From positions 1 through 39,511 of the forward strand of contig JAJZLQ010000021.1 of assembly GCA_021850605.1 (NCBI GenBank): 39,511 bases of DNA. Direction: 5' to 3'. Position numbers and translations under genes: made by a program. This stretch comes from Actinomycetes bacterium (GTDB lineage Bacteria; Actinomycetota; Acidimicrobiia; Acidimicrobiales; Acidimicrobiaceae). This document shows positions 16,601 to 24,636 of this stretch, piece by piece. Below the pieces are notes generated by a model that saw only the letters and a program-made list of their open reading frames with translations, did not search any database and was not told the origin of the DNA. How positions within the stretch are numbered: position 1 is the first letter of the stretch; the number at the start of each line of letters is the position of its first letter.

Positions 16601-18273
16601 GCGGCGATGCCGTAGCCTTGGCCGAAATCGGCACCGAGCACCGCGGCCGCCTCGATCAGTGAGTCGTCCTCCAGCCCCTCCACCACGACACGCATTCTCA
16701 GATCGTGAGCAAGACGAGTCAGATGCTGGATAAGGCCAAGCTTGTGGTGTGGGCTGCCCGCCCCCCGGACCAGCTGCTGGTCTATCTTCACCTCCTCGAA
16801 GCCGAAGTTCTCCAGGCGCAACAGCGAGCTGTATCCGCTTCCCAGGTCGTCCTGGGCGAATCCCACGCCTAGGCCGCGCATCGCCCAGAAGATCTCCTCG
16901 CCGCCCCCTCCGGGCTCTCCGAGGTGCTCCTCCTCGGTCAGCTCCAAGGTCAGCCGATGGGGCGCGACCCCGGACTCGTCCAGCCGGCGGCGCAAGGACT
17001 CAAGGTATCGCCGGTCGCGCAGGCCCTGACCGGGAAGATTGAAAGAGAGCGACAGGTCAAGACCCATCGCATCCCATTCGTTCATCTGGGCAAGGGCCAT
17101 ACCAAGGCCCCGGTCAAAAAGGTGCACCAGATCGTCGGCGCCCAGCGCGGAAAGGAACCCGCTCGGCATGATCAGCCCGCCGTCGTCCGAGCGCAGGCGG
17201 GCCAGAGCTTCAAACTTGGCCACGCGGCCGGTGCGCAGCTCCACGATGGGTTGGTAATGCATCTCCAGCGCCGGGGTCCGAATCCTGGCCCGAAAGGCGG
17301 CGGAGATGGAAATGGGCACGGCGCCGGGCCGCTCCAAAGCCGCGAGCGCACCGCCCATGGCCTGCTGGAAGAAGGACAGTGCGCGCCTTCGCGAAGGAGC
17401 GGCGAAGTAGCCGGCGGTTCCCGAGAAGATGGCCACCACACCACCGGTGCTCTGATCCGCCCGGGCGACCGGCACCGCGGCCACGCTATGCGCTCCCACT
17501 TCCTCTATCAGGGATCCCAGGGCATTCATACGGGGGTCGGCAGCAATGGAATGCACCACCCGGATCGTCCCGGTCGACCACGCGCGGCCCCAAGGGAACG
17601 GCGATTCAACACCCGGGGGGCCGGCAGGAACAACGGAGTCGAGGTCCTCGCCGCGATAGAACTCGAGCACGATGTCACCTTGAAGGTCCATCCGGCCGAA
17701 AGCGACCGCGACAACACCCTCGATTCCCCTGACGACCTCGAGGCTGCTGCGAACCAGGTCGGCGCGGGTAGGAGCGCTGCGAACCGTCTCCGCCAGTAGC
17801 GAGATCCGCGCGGCCACCCCCTCGTCCAGGCGCTCCACCTCGGTGACGCTGGTGCGGAGCAAAAGCGAAAGGCGTCCGCGAAGCGAGCCTATAAGTGCCT
17901 CCGAATCCTCGCGATCCAGGCCGAGCTCTAGCGCGCGGCGATGGAAGACCTCGCCGAAATCCGACACAAGCTGCATCATGTCGCTGGCCCGCACGCCTGC
18001 CAGGAAGTGAGCGAGGCCGATACGCCTGGCCTCGGCTTCCAGCTCGTCGTCGGGCCGCCGCGGATCGAGCAGCATGGAGAAGGCACGCCTGTGCCCTTGC
18101 TTCAGGCGGATCAGCTCCTCCTCGCTTAGGCGTGCGAGCACGCCGCCGGACCCGGCGTCAGCAGCCCCCGCGGCGAAAAGCGCCTCGAGCAGCTCGTCGG
18201 CGGCGCCCGCGAGTGCATCATCGAGCTTGGCCCCGGCGGCGGCCACAACGCCGGCCGGTATCGGAGCGCTCAT
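13654..18273 (-). CDS. Large c-di-GMP protein: globin-like, GAF, EAL, GAF, four PAS, GGDEF
   Basis: About 1539 aa (residues counted from the GTG at 18282; the ATG at 18273 is three codons later). Order: a sensor-globin-like helical region (about 1-155), with a His (92) in the pattern RIGLAHFLAGV that resembles the proximal-His helix of DosC-type globin-coupled sensors; GAF (165-320); EAL (325-575); a helical linker (590-690); a second GAF (about 700-870); four PAS-like units (about 880-1370); and GGDEF (about 1375-1530). The EAL motifs look intact: FEALARL, LELTEE, QDDLGSGYSS, VKID, VEGLE. GGDEF is intact at 1448-1452, with an RxxD inhibitory-site motif (RRSD) five residues before. It could make and destroy c-di-GMP. 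There is no membrane segment, so it is cytoplasmic. EAL before GGDEF is the less usual order. Confidence 0.9.
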   Translation of the reverse strand: MSAPIPAGVVAAAGAKLDDALAGAADELLEALFAAGAADAGSGGVLARLSEEELIRLKQGHRRAFSMLLDPRRPDDELEAEARRIGLAHFLAGVRASDMMQLVSDFGEVFHRRALELGLDREDSEALIGSLRGRLSLLLRTSVTEVERLDEGVAARISLLAETVRSAPTRADLVRSSLEVVRGIEGVVAVAFGRMDLQGDIVLEFYRGEDLDSVVPAGPPGVESPFPWGRAWSTGTIRVVHSIAADPRMNALGSLIEEVGAHSVAAVPVARADQSTGGVVAIFSGTAGYFAAPSRRRALSFFQQAMGGALAALERPGAVPISISAAFRARIRTPALEMHYQPIVELRTGRVAKFEALARLRSDDGGLIMPSGFLSALGADDLVHLFDRGLGMALAQMNEWDAMGLDLSLSFNLPGQGLRDRRYLESLRRRLDESGVAPHRLTLELTEEEHLGEPGGGGEEIFWAMRGLGVGFAQDDLGSGYSSLLRLENFGFEEVKIDQQLVRGAGSPHHKLGLIQHLTRLAHDLRMRVVVEGLEDDSLIEAAAVLGADFGQGYGIAAAMSGEEVRHWVESFRFETNVRAPRTALGSMAALRRWSGQLSEIGRYAELNDIRRPIEDLRRLVSRIPELSTDGGAADAGAPRIRGIEAEQELSGLADELNSVLAHLTSRGGGAPQEVVGVESAGLDYSPFSPMQLAEVLSLQNGILRSMAAGLDAGPLLDEVCMAAEATLPNSVATVMSVAGGRLRLVAGPSLSARAREALSEVDVRPDTGSCPNAVLERAPVYVANIHDDPRWSALVATAEDLEFRACWSTPVFDHAGKVIGTFALTSFETRNPGGFHRNLLEICANLASVILERERVGHELSVRTARLEHMFEGNGALKFVCDADTGRMLEVNQAALDFYGYSQEELERLTVFDLNVDLNPAGLAEIAAKAGASGGYRTRVRHRRSDGTLRHMDLYTHVYSEEGRRLFLSIVHDATDQAQAEQDLKHERLISESILNSLPGFVVVADREGRIIRFNRRAQEVTGLSFEEASAERESWRRWTDPADATLIRGAFRRVIDGGSVLPHDYWHTAASGERRLLRITYAPVRFEEGQVELVAMLGADITSEYLAGQAIRWERDFSANIMDALPQPIIVLDSNLRQLRANHTMEQLVGRPFAGRFQRPELEAVFTPEVYSRLRKWLLEVRGGGRQDAFIAPVHVPDGESRVYEWRCVAVPARGSVDASMVVIGNEITARLRESRELAQAAVFFEVSLEAIVVTDFDGRILRANPAFHRISGFGAEESAGMETITRARDLNPAELFEEISEALQSRGSWSGTMWNRRKSGEAFPALMHLSAIRAGESGESQVMAVFSDISAMVDYQQELLELAYHDQLTKLPNRAQLTTRLEGALGRRRDDHDYLGLVYLDLDDFKAINDTYGHAGGDRLLVGVAEALSGVLRRSDCVARIGGDEFVCLVDSIRDEKDARATLERLARAVEAPVAVGEDGSLCSVTASLGMVICRRGGVDPDALLRQADHLMYEVKRAGGNDFVIEAAVGPPHPER

Positions 18274-18435
18274 CGGGTGCACCAGCTGGCCAAGTGGGTA
18301 ATAAAGCGTGAAAGACGCAGCTCGCCCCTGCGCACGGACTGCGAGACTCCATCATGCAAATCGCCCGTGCGCAACCGAACACCTCCCGTCAGTTAATTCT
18401 CGACATCCGCCATGAACCGCTTGAGTATCACACAG

Positions 18436-19329
18436 CTACGCTCTCAGAAGCTCCAGCAGGTCCGCACCCAGTTCAGCAGGATCCTCGCGCCAGGCAATAC
18501 GCGGATCACGCCGGAACCAGGAACGCTGCCTGCGCGCCAGCCGGCGGGTCCGCTGGATGATGACGGGAACGGCCTCGGCGAGCTCGATCTCGCCGCGCAG
18601 CACCGAGAAGAGCTCATGGTATCCGATTGCCTGGGACGCGGTCCGCGACAGGGGCCCGCCGGCCAGTAGCCGCTCGCATTCATCGAGCCACCCGAGTTCA
18701 AGCAGTTCCGAAACCCGTGCCGCTATGCGCCGATCGAGCAGTTCAAAGTCCATTTGCAGCCCGAAGAGCCGTCCACCGGGTTCGCGATACGAGGATAGGC
18801 CGGGGCCGAAGCTGGAGAAGGGCCGCCCCGTGATCGCGATCACCTCGAGCGCGCGAACAATCCTCCTGGCATTTCCCTGTTCCATGCGCGAGGCGGCGAG
18901 TGGATCCAGCTCCAGGAGGCGGCGGTGCATGGCGGCAGGGCCCACCACGGCCAGCTCGGCTTCGATCGAGGACCTGACATCCGGGTCACTGGGCGGAATT
19001 GCCAGACGGTCAAAGACCGCGCTTACGTAAAGACCGGTGCCGCCGACGTATAGGGGAACTCGCCCGGGCGCAAGTGCGGATTCCTCCGCCTCGGCGGCGC
19101 GCTGAAAGTCGGCCACCGAAAACTCCTGCCCGGGGTCGGCCAAGTCGATGAGATGGTAGGTGACACCTCCCAGCTCCTCCGGCCCGGGCTTGGCAGTGCC
19201 GAGGTCCATGCCCCGGTAAACCGCCATCGAGTCGCACGAGAAAAGCGCCAGGCGCGGTTCCGCCCTGGCCAGCTCCAAGGCCAACCCCGTCTTGCCCACC
19301 CCGGTGGCCCCGACCAGACCGATTCGCAT
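18436..19329 (-). CDS. miaA: tRNA dimethylallyltransferase
   Basis: A 297-aa P-loop enzyme that transfers a dimethylallyl group from DMAPP to N6 of A37 in tRNAs reading codons starting with U. The Walker A is VGATGVGKTGLALELA near the N-terminus. It is followed by FSCDSMAVYRGMDLGTAKP, with the catalytic Asp, then YHLIDLADPGQEFSVADFQRA, GGTGLYVSAVFD, NARRIVRALEV and the late QAIGYHEL and RRLARRQRSWFRRD segments, all MiaA signatures. The ATG at 19329 (MRIGLVGATG) is used; the ATG at 19338 is equally possible. The i6A37 product is the substrate of MiaB, encoded nearby. The usual dapF neighbour is displaced by the c-di-GMP gene. Confidence 0.95.
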   Translation of the reverse strand: MRIGLVGATGVGKTGLALELARAEPRLALFSCDSMAVYRGMDLGTAKPGPEELGGVTYHLIDLADPGQEFSVADFQRAAEAEESALAPGRVPLYVGGTGLYVSAVFDRLAIPPSDPDVRSSIEAELAVVGPAAMHRRLLELDPLAASRMEQGNARRIVRALEVIAITGRPFSSFGPGLSSYREPGGRLFGLQMDFELLDRRIAARVSELLELGWLDECERLLAGGPLSRTASQAIGYHELFSVLRGEIELAEAVPVIIQRTRRLARRQRSWFRRDPRIAWREDPAELGADLLELLRA

Positions 19330-19459
19330 GCGCCACATCCACCCAAAGCCGCCGCCCGGCACTTCAGCCTAAACGTCACCCCGGACTGCAGGAGTTCGGC
19401 GAAGCCACACTTGCCCGGGCCAAGCCGGCCCGGAACAAGGAGCCACGAGCGAGCACAGG

Positions 19460-19792
19460 ATGCGAGCGGGACCGCATAAGCGCCTCCAGCGCCACGAGGT
19501 GCAGCCCAGCTACTCCCAGGTACGCATCCTTTCGCACATGGACTCTGCGGCCATCTGCCATCTCGGCGTCGTCGCTGAGGGGCTTCCCGTGGTCATCCCC
19601 ACCTCGTGCGCGCGCATGGAGGAAGAGACCCCGGTGGACGAATCGCGGGGATCCTCGGTGCTGGAGGCGGCCCGGGCACAGGCGAGGCTCGACCTGGTGG
19701 ATGAACTGGTTCTTCGCGAAAACATCTTCGACCACATGATCGACTACTGCTCGGCCTCGGTGATCGCAGTGGCGATCGACCGGGCATCATGA
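19460..19792 (+). pseudogene. Decayed pyridoxamine-oxidase/NimA-like flavoprotein fragment
   Basis: A 110-aa frame. Its first half (ICHLGVVAEGLPVVIPTSCAR) matches by eye the start of NimA-like split-barrel flavoproteins (CHVGFVVDGQPFVIPT-type). A second block (LVDELVLRENIFDHMIDYCS) resembles the later LxDGLVLARSxFHHSxNYRS-type segment of the same family. The piece in between is shorter and lacks the LYLHGS-type strand, and the last half of the domain is missing: 110 aa against about 150-220. The key HHS...YRS region is also changed. No good ribosome-binding site precedes the ATG. I read it as a remnant, on the opposite strand to miaA and miaB, although a diverged small protein cannot be excluded. 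Confidence 0.5.
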
Positions 19793-19793
19793 G

Positions 19794-19841
19794 GTCCAGG
19801 CAGACCGACCCCGAGGCACTTGCCTCGCCCAACGCCTGGAC
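19794..19841. terminator. Nested inverted repeats at convergent 3' ends
   Basis: Outer arms GTCCAGGC (19794-19801) and GCCTGGAC (19834-19841) are perfectly complementary. Inside them CGAGGCA (19812-19818) and TGCCTCG (19821-19827) also pair, but with only two bases between. The structure begins two bases after the stop of the flavoprotein fragment and lies about 117 bases after the end of miaB, so it may end transcription from both sides. No T-tract is present. Confidence 0.45.
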
Positions 19842-19957
19842 GGGAAGGCACGTCCTCGCGCAACGGCCGGTCGTGCCCTCACATTCTCGCAGTTGGCAGC
19901 GGTCGCTTGGCGCCATCGAACCGACGCAACTGGCCGCGCGCGTCCTGCCCTGAGCCC

Positions 19958-21436
19958 TTAGACCGCAGCCACCTGCAGATGGGTCCGATGTCTGGGGGCG
20001 GCGGTTACCTCGCGCAGTTCGCCACGCAGGAAGTGTGGCGCGGCGTCGACAATCTCCACCAACGCGTAGGATCCGGCTGCCAGCCTTTCGGAGCTCTCCG
20101 GCACCCTCTTGTGCGGGAAGTGCACCAACTTGTTCTGGCGGGTACGACCCGAGATCATCTCGGCGTTCCTCTTGCTCCGCCCTTCGATCAGCACCTCCTC
20201 CACCCTTCCTACGCGCGCGCGATGGCGTGCGTAGGCGGACCGGTCGATAACCACTTTCAGGCGCTCGAAGCGCTCCGCCACCACCGCCTCCGGGACGAAC
20301 AGCTCCTCCAAAGAGGCCGCCTCAGTCCCGGGCCGAGGCGAAAAGATGAAGGTGTAGGCCCCGTCGAAGGAAGCCTCCGCCGCCACTTCCAGGGTGGCGG
20401 TGAAGTCGTCCTCGGTCTCACCGGGAAAGCCGACGATGATGTCGGTGCTGACCGCCAGGTCATCGATCCCCGCCCTGGCTGCGGCGAGCTTCTCCAGGTA
20501 CCGACTGCCGGTGTAGCCGCGGTGCATTGCGGCCAAAATCCGGTCCGAGCCGGACTGCAATGGGAAGTGCAGCTGGTTCATGATCTGCTCCGAGGCCGCC
20601 ATTGCGGCAATGGTTTCGGGGCGCATGTCCTTGGGATGGGGCGAGGTGTAGCGCACCCGACGGATGCCATCCACGGAGGCCACGGCGCTGAGCAGGTCGG
20701 CGAAGAGAGGAGCCAGGCGCCTCTCGGGCCTCGAGACATAAGCGCCTCCCAGCACCGCCACGTCGAATTGCCCGCCCTGCCTGGCCGCAATGGTCAGGTC
20801 GCGGCCGTAGGAATTGACGTTTTGTCCCAGCAGTGTCACCTCGGTTACGCCGCGATCGGCGAGCGCCTCAACCTCGGCCAGCAACTCGCCGAAGGGTCGG
20901 GAAATCTCCGCCCCGCGAACGCTGGGAACGATGCAGAATGCGCAGTTGTTGTCGCAACCAATCTGAATGGTCACGTAGGCCGAATACGGAGCGTCCGCTC
21001 GCGTGGTCGGTCCCGAGGCGAACTCCAGCTCCGGATCCGCGGCCTCCAGGATCTCGACTACGCGGCCCTCCGAGTAACTGCGACTAAGCAGCTTCGGGAC
21101 GTTGGCAACGTTGTGCGTACCCAGCACCACGTCAACCCACCCTGCCCGCTCAAGCACGGAATCCCGGTCCTTTTGCGCCAGGCACCCGGCTACCACGATC
21201 TTCATCTCAGGCCTGGTTTGCTTGAGTGCCTTCAGGTGCCCGAGATGGCCATAAAGCTTGTTGTCGGCGTTCTCGCGAATGCAGCAGGTGTTCAGCACCA
21301 CCACATCGGCTTCTTCGGCACTTGGAGCCTCGCTCATGCCCTCGCCGGCCAGAAGGCCGGCGATTCGTTCCGAGTCGTGCTCGTTCATCTGGCAGCCGAA
21401 CGTGCGGACATAGAAGCGCTTTTCCACCCCACTCAC
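19958..21436 (-). CDS. miaB: tRNA-2-methylthio-N6-dimethylallyladenosine synthase
   Basis: A 492-aa radical-SAM methylthiotransferase that adds a methylthio group to i6A37 of tRNA. The N-terminal UPF0004 domain holds three Cys of one cluster: TFGCQMNEHDSERI, VLNTCCIRENA and VVAGCLAQKD. The radical-SAM motif CDNNCAFCIVPSVRG is near residue 158. It continues with LLGQNVNSYG, HFPLQSGSDRILAAMHRGYT and DIIVGFPGETEDDF. A C-terminal TRAM domain (RVEEVLIEGRSKR) binds RNA. The start is GTG at 21436. It lies downstream of recA in the same direction with a 54-base gap. miaA, which makes its substrate, is next beyond the flavoprotein fragment. Confidence 0.97.
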   Translation of the reverse strand: MSGVEKRFYVRTFGCQMNEHDSERIAGLLAGEGMSEAPSAEEADVVVLNTCCIRENADNKLYGHLGHLKALKQTRPEMKIVVAGCLAQKDRDSVLERAGWVDVVLGTHNVANVPKLLSRSYSEGRVVEILEAADPELEFASGPTTRADAPYSAYVTIQIGCDNNCAFCIVPSVRGAEISRPFGELLAEVEALADRGVTEVTLLGQNVNSYGRDLTIAARQGGQFDVAVLGGAYVSRPERRLAPLFADLLSAVASVDGIRRVRYTSPHPKDMRPETIAAMAASEQIMNQLHFPLQSGSDRILAAMHRGYTGSRYLEKLAAARAGIDDLAVSTDIIVGFPGETEDDFTATLEVAAEASFDGAYTFIFSPRPGTEAASLEELFVPEAVVAERFERLKVVIDRSAYARHRARVGRVEEVLIEGRSKRNAEMISGRTRQNKLVHFPHKRVPESSERLAAGSYALVEIVDAAPHFLRGELREVTAAPRHRTHLQVAAV

Positions 21437-21490
21437 ACTAGCCGCCGCCCCCTTGGCCCCGGAGGACGGCGGCCACCGGCCCGAGGAAGC

Positions 21491-22567
21491 TCAGTCCTCC
21501 AGGTAGATGGGCTCCTCGTCGTCCTCGCTGAAGCCATCGCCGTCGTGCTCAACGATGCCTACCGCGGCGCGAATCTTCTCCTCCAGCTCGGCACGGAGAA
21601 GCGGATTGCTCTCGATGTAGGCCTTGACGTTCTCCCGCCCTTGGCCTAACTGCTCGCCCTCGTAGGTGTACCAGGCCCCGGACTTCTTGACGACCCCCAT
21701 GTCAACACCCACGTCCAGCAGCGATCCCTCCTTGGAGATCCCCTTACCGTACATGATGTCGAACTCCGCCTGCTGAAACGGCGGTGCCACCTTGTTCTTC
21801 ACGACCTTGACTCTGGTGCGGCTGCCGACCACATCGGCACCATCCTTGATCGACTCGATCCTTCGGATGTCGAGGCGCACCGAGGAGTAGAACTTGAGGG
21901 CGCGCCCTCCCGGCGTCACCTCCGGGGAGCCGTACATCACGCCGATCTTCTCCCTCAGCTGGTTGATGAAGAGCGCGATGGTCTTGGACTTGCTCAGGTT
22001 GGCGGTCAGCTTGCGCAACGCCTGGGACATCAGGCGCGCCTGCAGACCGACGTGAGAATCACCCATCTCCCCTTCGATCTCTGCACGCGGGGTGAGCGCG
22101 GCTACCGAGTCGATCACCAGGACGTCCAACGCTCCCGAACGGACCAGGGTGTCAGCAATCTCCAAAGCCTGTTCACCGGTATCGGGCTGAGAGATCAGGA
22201 GCTGGTCGATGTCCACCCCGATCGCCTTGGCATAGACAGGATCGAGCGCGTGCTCGGCGTCGATGTAGGCGCAGGTGCCCCCCTGGCGCTGAGCTTCGGC
22301 AACCACGTGCAACGCCAGTGTCGACTTGCCGGAGGATTCCGGTCCGAAGACCTCCACCACTCGGCCACGCGGCAGCCCACCTACCCCCAAGGCTAAGTCG
22401 AGAGCCATGGCCCCGGTGGAAATCGACTCCACCGTCATCTGCGGGCTCTCGCCCATGCGCATGATCGAACCTTTACCGAACTGCCGCTCTATCTGGCTGA
22501 TGGCCATCTCCAGAGCCTTGCCCTTGTCGATTCCCTCGCCCGAGGGCTTGCCTGCCTTTGCCGCCAT
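21491..22567 (-). CDS. recA: Recombinase RecA
   Basis: A 358-aa recombinase forming filaments on single-stranded DNA, catalysing strand exchange and triggering LexA cleavage. Features include [20 protein letters not shown], Walker [17 protein letters not shown], Walker [15 protein letters not shown], and the L2 region [20 protein letters not shown], followed by [16 protein letters not shown]. The C-terminal tail is acidic. The frame is open to a GTG at 22693, but that codon lies within the SOS box; the ATG at 22567 has GGAAGG ten bases upstream and starts [14 protein letters not shown] 22585 is less likely. No recX follows; miaB begins after 54 bases. Confidence 0.98.
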   Translation of the reverse strand: MAAKAGKPSGEGIDKGKALEMAISQIERQFGKGSIMRMGESPQMTVESISTGAMALDLALGVGGLPRGRVVEVFGPESSGKSTLALHVVAEAQRQGGTCAYIDAEHALDPVYAKAIGVDIDQLLISQPDTGEQALEIADTLVRSGALDVLVIDSVAALTPRAEIEGEMGDSHVGLQARLMSQALRKLTANLSKSKTIALFINQLREKIGVMYGSPEVTPGGRALKFYSSVRLDIRRIESIKDGADVVGSRTRVKVVKNKVAPPFQQAEFDIMYGKGISKEGSLLDVGVDMGVVKKSGAWYTYEGEQLGQGRENVKAYIESNPLLRAELEEKIRAAVGIVEHDGDGFSEDDEEPIYLED

Positions 22568-22647
22568 GGCGCCACTGCCTTCCATCACCGTCCCACGCAA
22601 CCGCGGAGCACTTTTACAGCGAAATCTACACCGATGCTGTGACCATG

Positions 22648-22665
22648 AATCACAAGCCTGTGATT
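22648..22665. promoter_or_regulatory. Small dyad in the recA leader
   Basis: AATCACA (22648-22654) and TGTGATT (22659-22665) are inverted repeats separated by AGCC, between the SOS box and the recA start. It could be a hairpin in the recA leader RNA or a second operator. Confidence 0.35.
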
Positions 22666-22671
22666 GCTTTG

Positions 22672-22700
22672 ATCCTAACACATTGTAGAACACATGTTCG
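22672..22700 (-). promoter_or_regulatory. recA promoter region with perfect SOS box
   Basis: On the minus strand CGAACATGTGTTCT (22700-22687) fits the Gram-positive LexA box consensus CGAACRNRYGTTCY at every position. A TAGGAT element (22677-22672) 17 bases after the CGAACA end could be the -10, so the box would cover the -35 region and LexA would block polymerase. Confidence 0.85.
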
Positions 22701-22726
22701 ACAGATTTCCGCGCTCTCGCGCTCGA

Positions 22727-23962
22727 TCAGGGCAGGAAACGCCTCAGGAGGTCCAGCCCCGAAATGGCCGAGAACTGCCTGATCCTCTCGCGGTCCCCCG
22801 GAACCTTAAGCGCCGCCGCACGGGTGCCCAGTGGCCCGGCATCGATACCGACGAAGACCGTGCCGGCACTATGACCCTCCTGGCTATCGGGGCCGGCCAC
22901 CCCGGTGAAGGCCAGCCCGACATCGGCGTGAAGCAGCTCTCTCACCCCCGCTGCCATGGCCAGGGCGGCGGGTTCGGAGATCACCTCCCCTTCAGGAACT
23001 CCCAGCACCTCGAACTTGACCGAGCTGGCATAGCTCACAACCCCGCCTTTGAACCACGCCGAGGCGCCGGCCACGCCGACCAGCCTGCTGGCCACCAGCC
23101 CCCCGGTGAGTGACTCCGCCACCGCAAGCGTGAGCCCGCGCTCTTGCAGGCGCCGACCGACCGCAGCCTCCATATTCACGTCATCGAAACCAAAGACGTG
23201 GTCCCCGACCAGGGCCATGACCTCTTCTTCGTACCGCGCTACCAATTCTTTAAGATCCGATGCGCGCGCCCCTTTGGCGGTCAAACGAGCCTTGATCCCC
23301 TCGATCCCGCTAGCCAGGAAGGCAAGCGTGATGGGATCGCCGGAGGCATCTATCCGCTTGAAGACCGGATCGAGTCGCTCCGCCAGTGTCGACTCGGCCA
23401 GACCCCAGGTACGAATCACGCGCGAGACTATGCTGGCGTCCTCGCCACTCCGGCGTAGCAAGTCGGGGATGACCGCGCGCTCCATCATCTCGCTCATTTC
23501 GTACGGGACGCCGGGGAGTGCATAGATAACCTTGCCCCCCACGGGGCAGATCAGGCCTGGGGCGGTCCCCCGTACCTGGGTGATCGCCTCGGCTCCGCGG
23601 GGAACCTCGGCCTGACGAAGGTTGTTGGAACTCATCTCGCGGCCGCGGCCGGCGAACAGTGCGGCGATCCTGTCGGCGATCTCCCGATGGAAGACGAGCT
23701 CAACGCCCATAACCTGAGCTATCGCATCCCGGGTGATATCGTCCTGGGTAGGGCCTAGCCCTCCGCAAACGATCACTCCGTCGTTTCTGGCCAGCGCATC
23801 CCTAAGCACCAGCTTTATCCGCTCCAGGTTGTCGCCCACCCGGGTCTGGTAGTGGCAATCTATGCCTGCCTCGGCCAGCTTGGCGGAAATCTCCCTGGAA
23901 TTGGTGTCGACGATCTGTCCGAGAAGCATCTCGGTGCCGACCGCCACGATCTCGACCCGCAT
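22727..23962 (-). CDS. cinA: CinA-family protein (competence/damage-inducible, NMN deamidase)
   Basis: A 411-aa two-domain protein. The N-terminal MoCF-like domain (about 1-170) has GTEMLLGQIVDTNSREIS, VCGGLGPTQDDITRDAIA and GKVIYALPGVPYEM; in relatives it acts as an ADP-ribose pyrophosphatase. The C-terminal PncC-like domain (about 250-411), with VAESLTGGLVASRLV, WFKGGVVSYASSVK and FTGVAGPDS, deamidates nicotinamide mononucleotide in NAD recycling. It lies immediately upstream of recA in the same direction, the common actinobacterial order pgsA-cinA-recA. The recA SOS box starts after its stop, so recA has its own promoter. ATG start at 23962. Confidence 0.95.
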   Translation of the reverse strand: MRVEIVAVGTEMLLGQIVDTNSREISAKLAEAGIDCHYQTRVGDNLERIKLVLRDALARNDGVIVCGGLGPTQDDITRDAIAQVMGVELVFHREIADRIAALFAGRGREMSSNNLRQAEVPRGAEAITQVRGTAPGLICPVGGKVIYALPGVPYEMSEMMERAVIPDLLRRSGEDASIVSRVIRTWGLAESTLAERLDPVFKRIDASGDPITLAFLASGIEGIKARLTAKGARASDLKELVARYEEEVMALVGDHVFGFDDVNMEAAVGRRLQERGLTLAVAESLTGGLVASRLVGVAGASAWFKGGVVSYASSVKFEVLGVPEGEVISEPAALAMAAGVRELLHADVGLAFTGVAGPDSQEGHSAGTVFVGIDAGPLGTRAAALKVPGDRERIRQFSAISGLDLLRRFLP

Positions 23963-24070
23963 CGACTACCTCCGATCCCAAGGCCGAGCGAGCGCTACCG
24001 CCGGGCCAAGGAAGATACTACTGAAGAGGCCGATGCGCGTTCCAGGCCGCCACCGCTTATCGACCGGACC

Positions 24071-24625
24071 TCAAGCCAGAGAGGTGCGCCGGCCGTCAAT
24101 GAAGTAAAAGTACCCCGAGACCAGTGCCAGGCCGGTAGCGATCCAGATCAGGGAGACCGACAAGGGCTGACGTACCGCGTCTATCCCCGGGACGATCATG
24201 GCCAGGACTGCCGCCATCTGGAAGAAGGTCTTTAGCTTTCCCAGCGGGCGGGCGGGTACGGAGATTCCGCGGCGCGCGAGGCGTGTGCGATGCCAGGACA
24301 TCCAAACTTCGCGGGCGCCCATGATTGCCACCGGCAACCACCAGACCTGGGCCTTGGCCACCATCGCCGCGAGCACCCCGAAGACGAGGATCTTGTCCGC
24401 GAGCGGATCCAGAAAAGCCCCCGAGCGGGTGGCGCCTTGGCGCCGCGCCAGCCACCCATCCGCCTTGTCGGTAAAGGAGACGATCACCCAGAGTCCGGCA
24501 CCCAGTGCCGAGGTCCCGTGCTCCAGGACCAGAATTGCGATGACAGGGGTCATCGCCACGCGCGCGGCGGTGACCAGATTGGCCGGGGTGGCAATCGCGG
24601 TAGGTCCGAAGGTCGAGTTGCTCAA
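24071..24625 (-). CDS. pgsA: CDP-alcohol phosphatidyltransferase, likely phosphatidylglycerophosphate synthase
   Basis: A 184-aa integral membrane enzyme with several hydrophobic helices (VIAILVLEHG, GAGLWVIVSF, ILVFGVLAAMVAKAQVWWL and others). It contains the CDP-alcohol transferase signature in DKADGWLARRQG followed by GAFLDPLADK, in which the Asp residues bind metal. PgsA makes phosphatidylglycerophosphate from CDP-diacylglycerol and glycerol-3-phosphate. Its place between rimO and cinA matches pgsA in other actinobacteria, although another alcohol substrate cannot be excluded. The start is TTG at 24625, since no ATG precedes the first helix. It is 11 bases after rimO on the same strand, so the two are probably cotranscribed. 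Confidence 0.92.
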   Translation of the reverse strand: MSNSTFGPTAIATPANLVTAARVAMTPVIAILVLEHGTSALGAGLWVIVSFTDKADGWLARRQGATRSGAFLDPLADKILVFGVLAAMVAKAQVWWLPVAIMGAREVWMSWHRTRLARRGISVPARPLGKLKTFFQMAAVLAMIVPGIDAVRQPLSVSLIWIATGLALVSGYFYFIDGRRTSLA

Positions 24626-24636
24626 TCCTGTCCCGT

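Noticed and set aside
19820-21649. A 609-codon plus-strand open frame
   Set aside because: It runs antisense to miaB, which has unmistakable radical-SAM motifs. No recognisable domain.
22568-22693. N-terminal extension of RecA by 42 residues
   Set aside because: It would start with GTG inside the SOS box, while the downstream ATG has a good ribosome-binding site and the normal RecA N-terminus.
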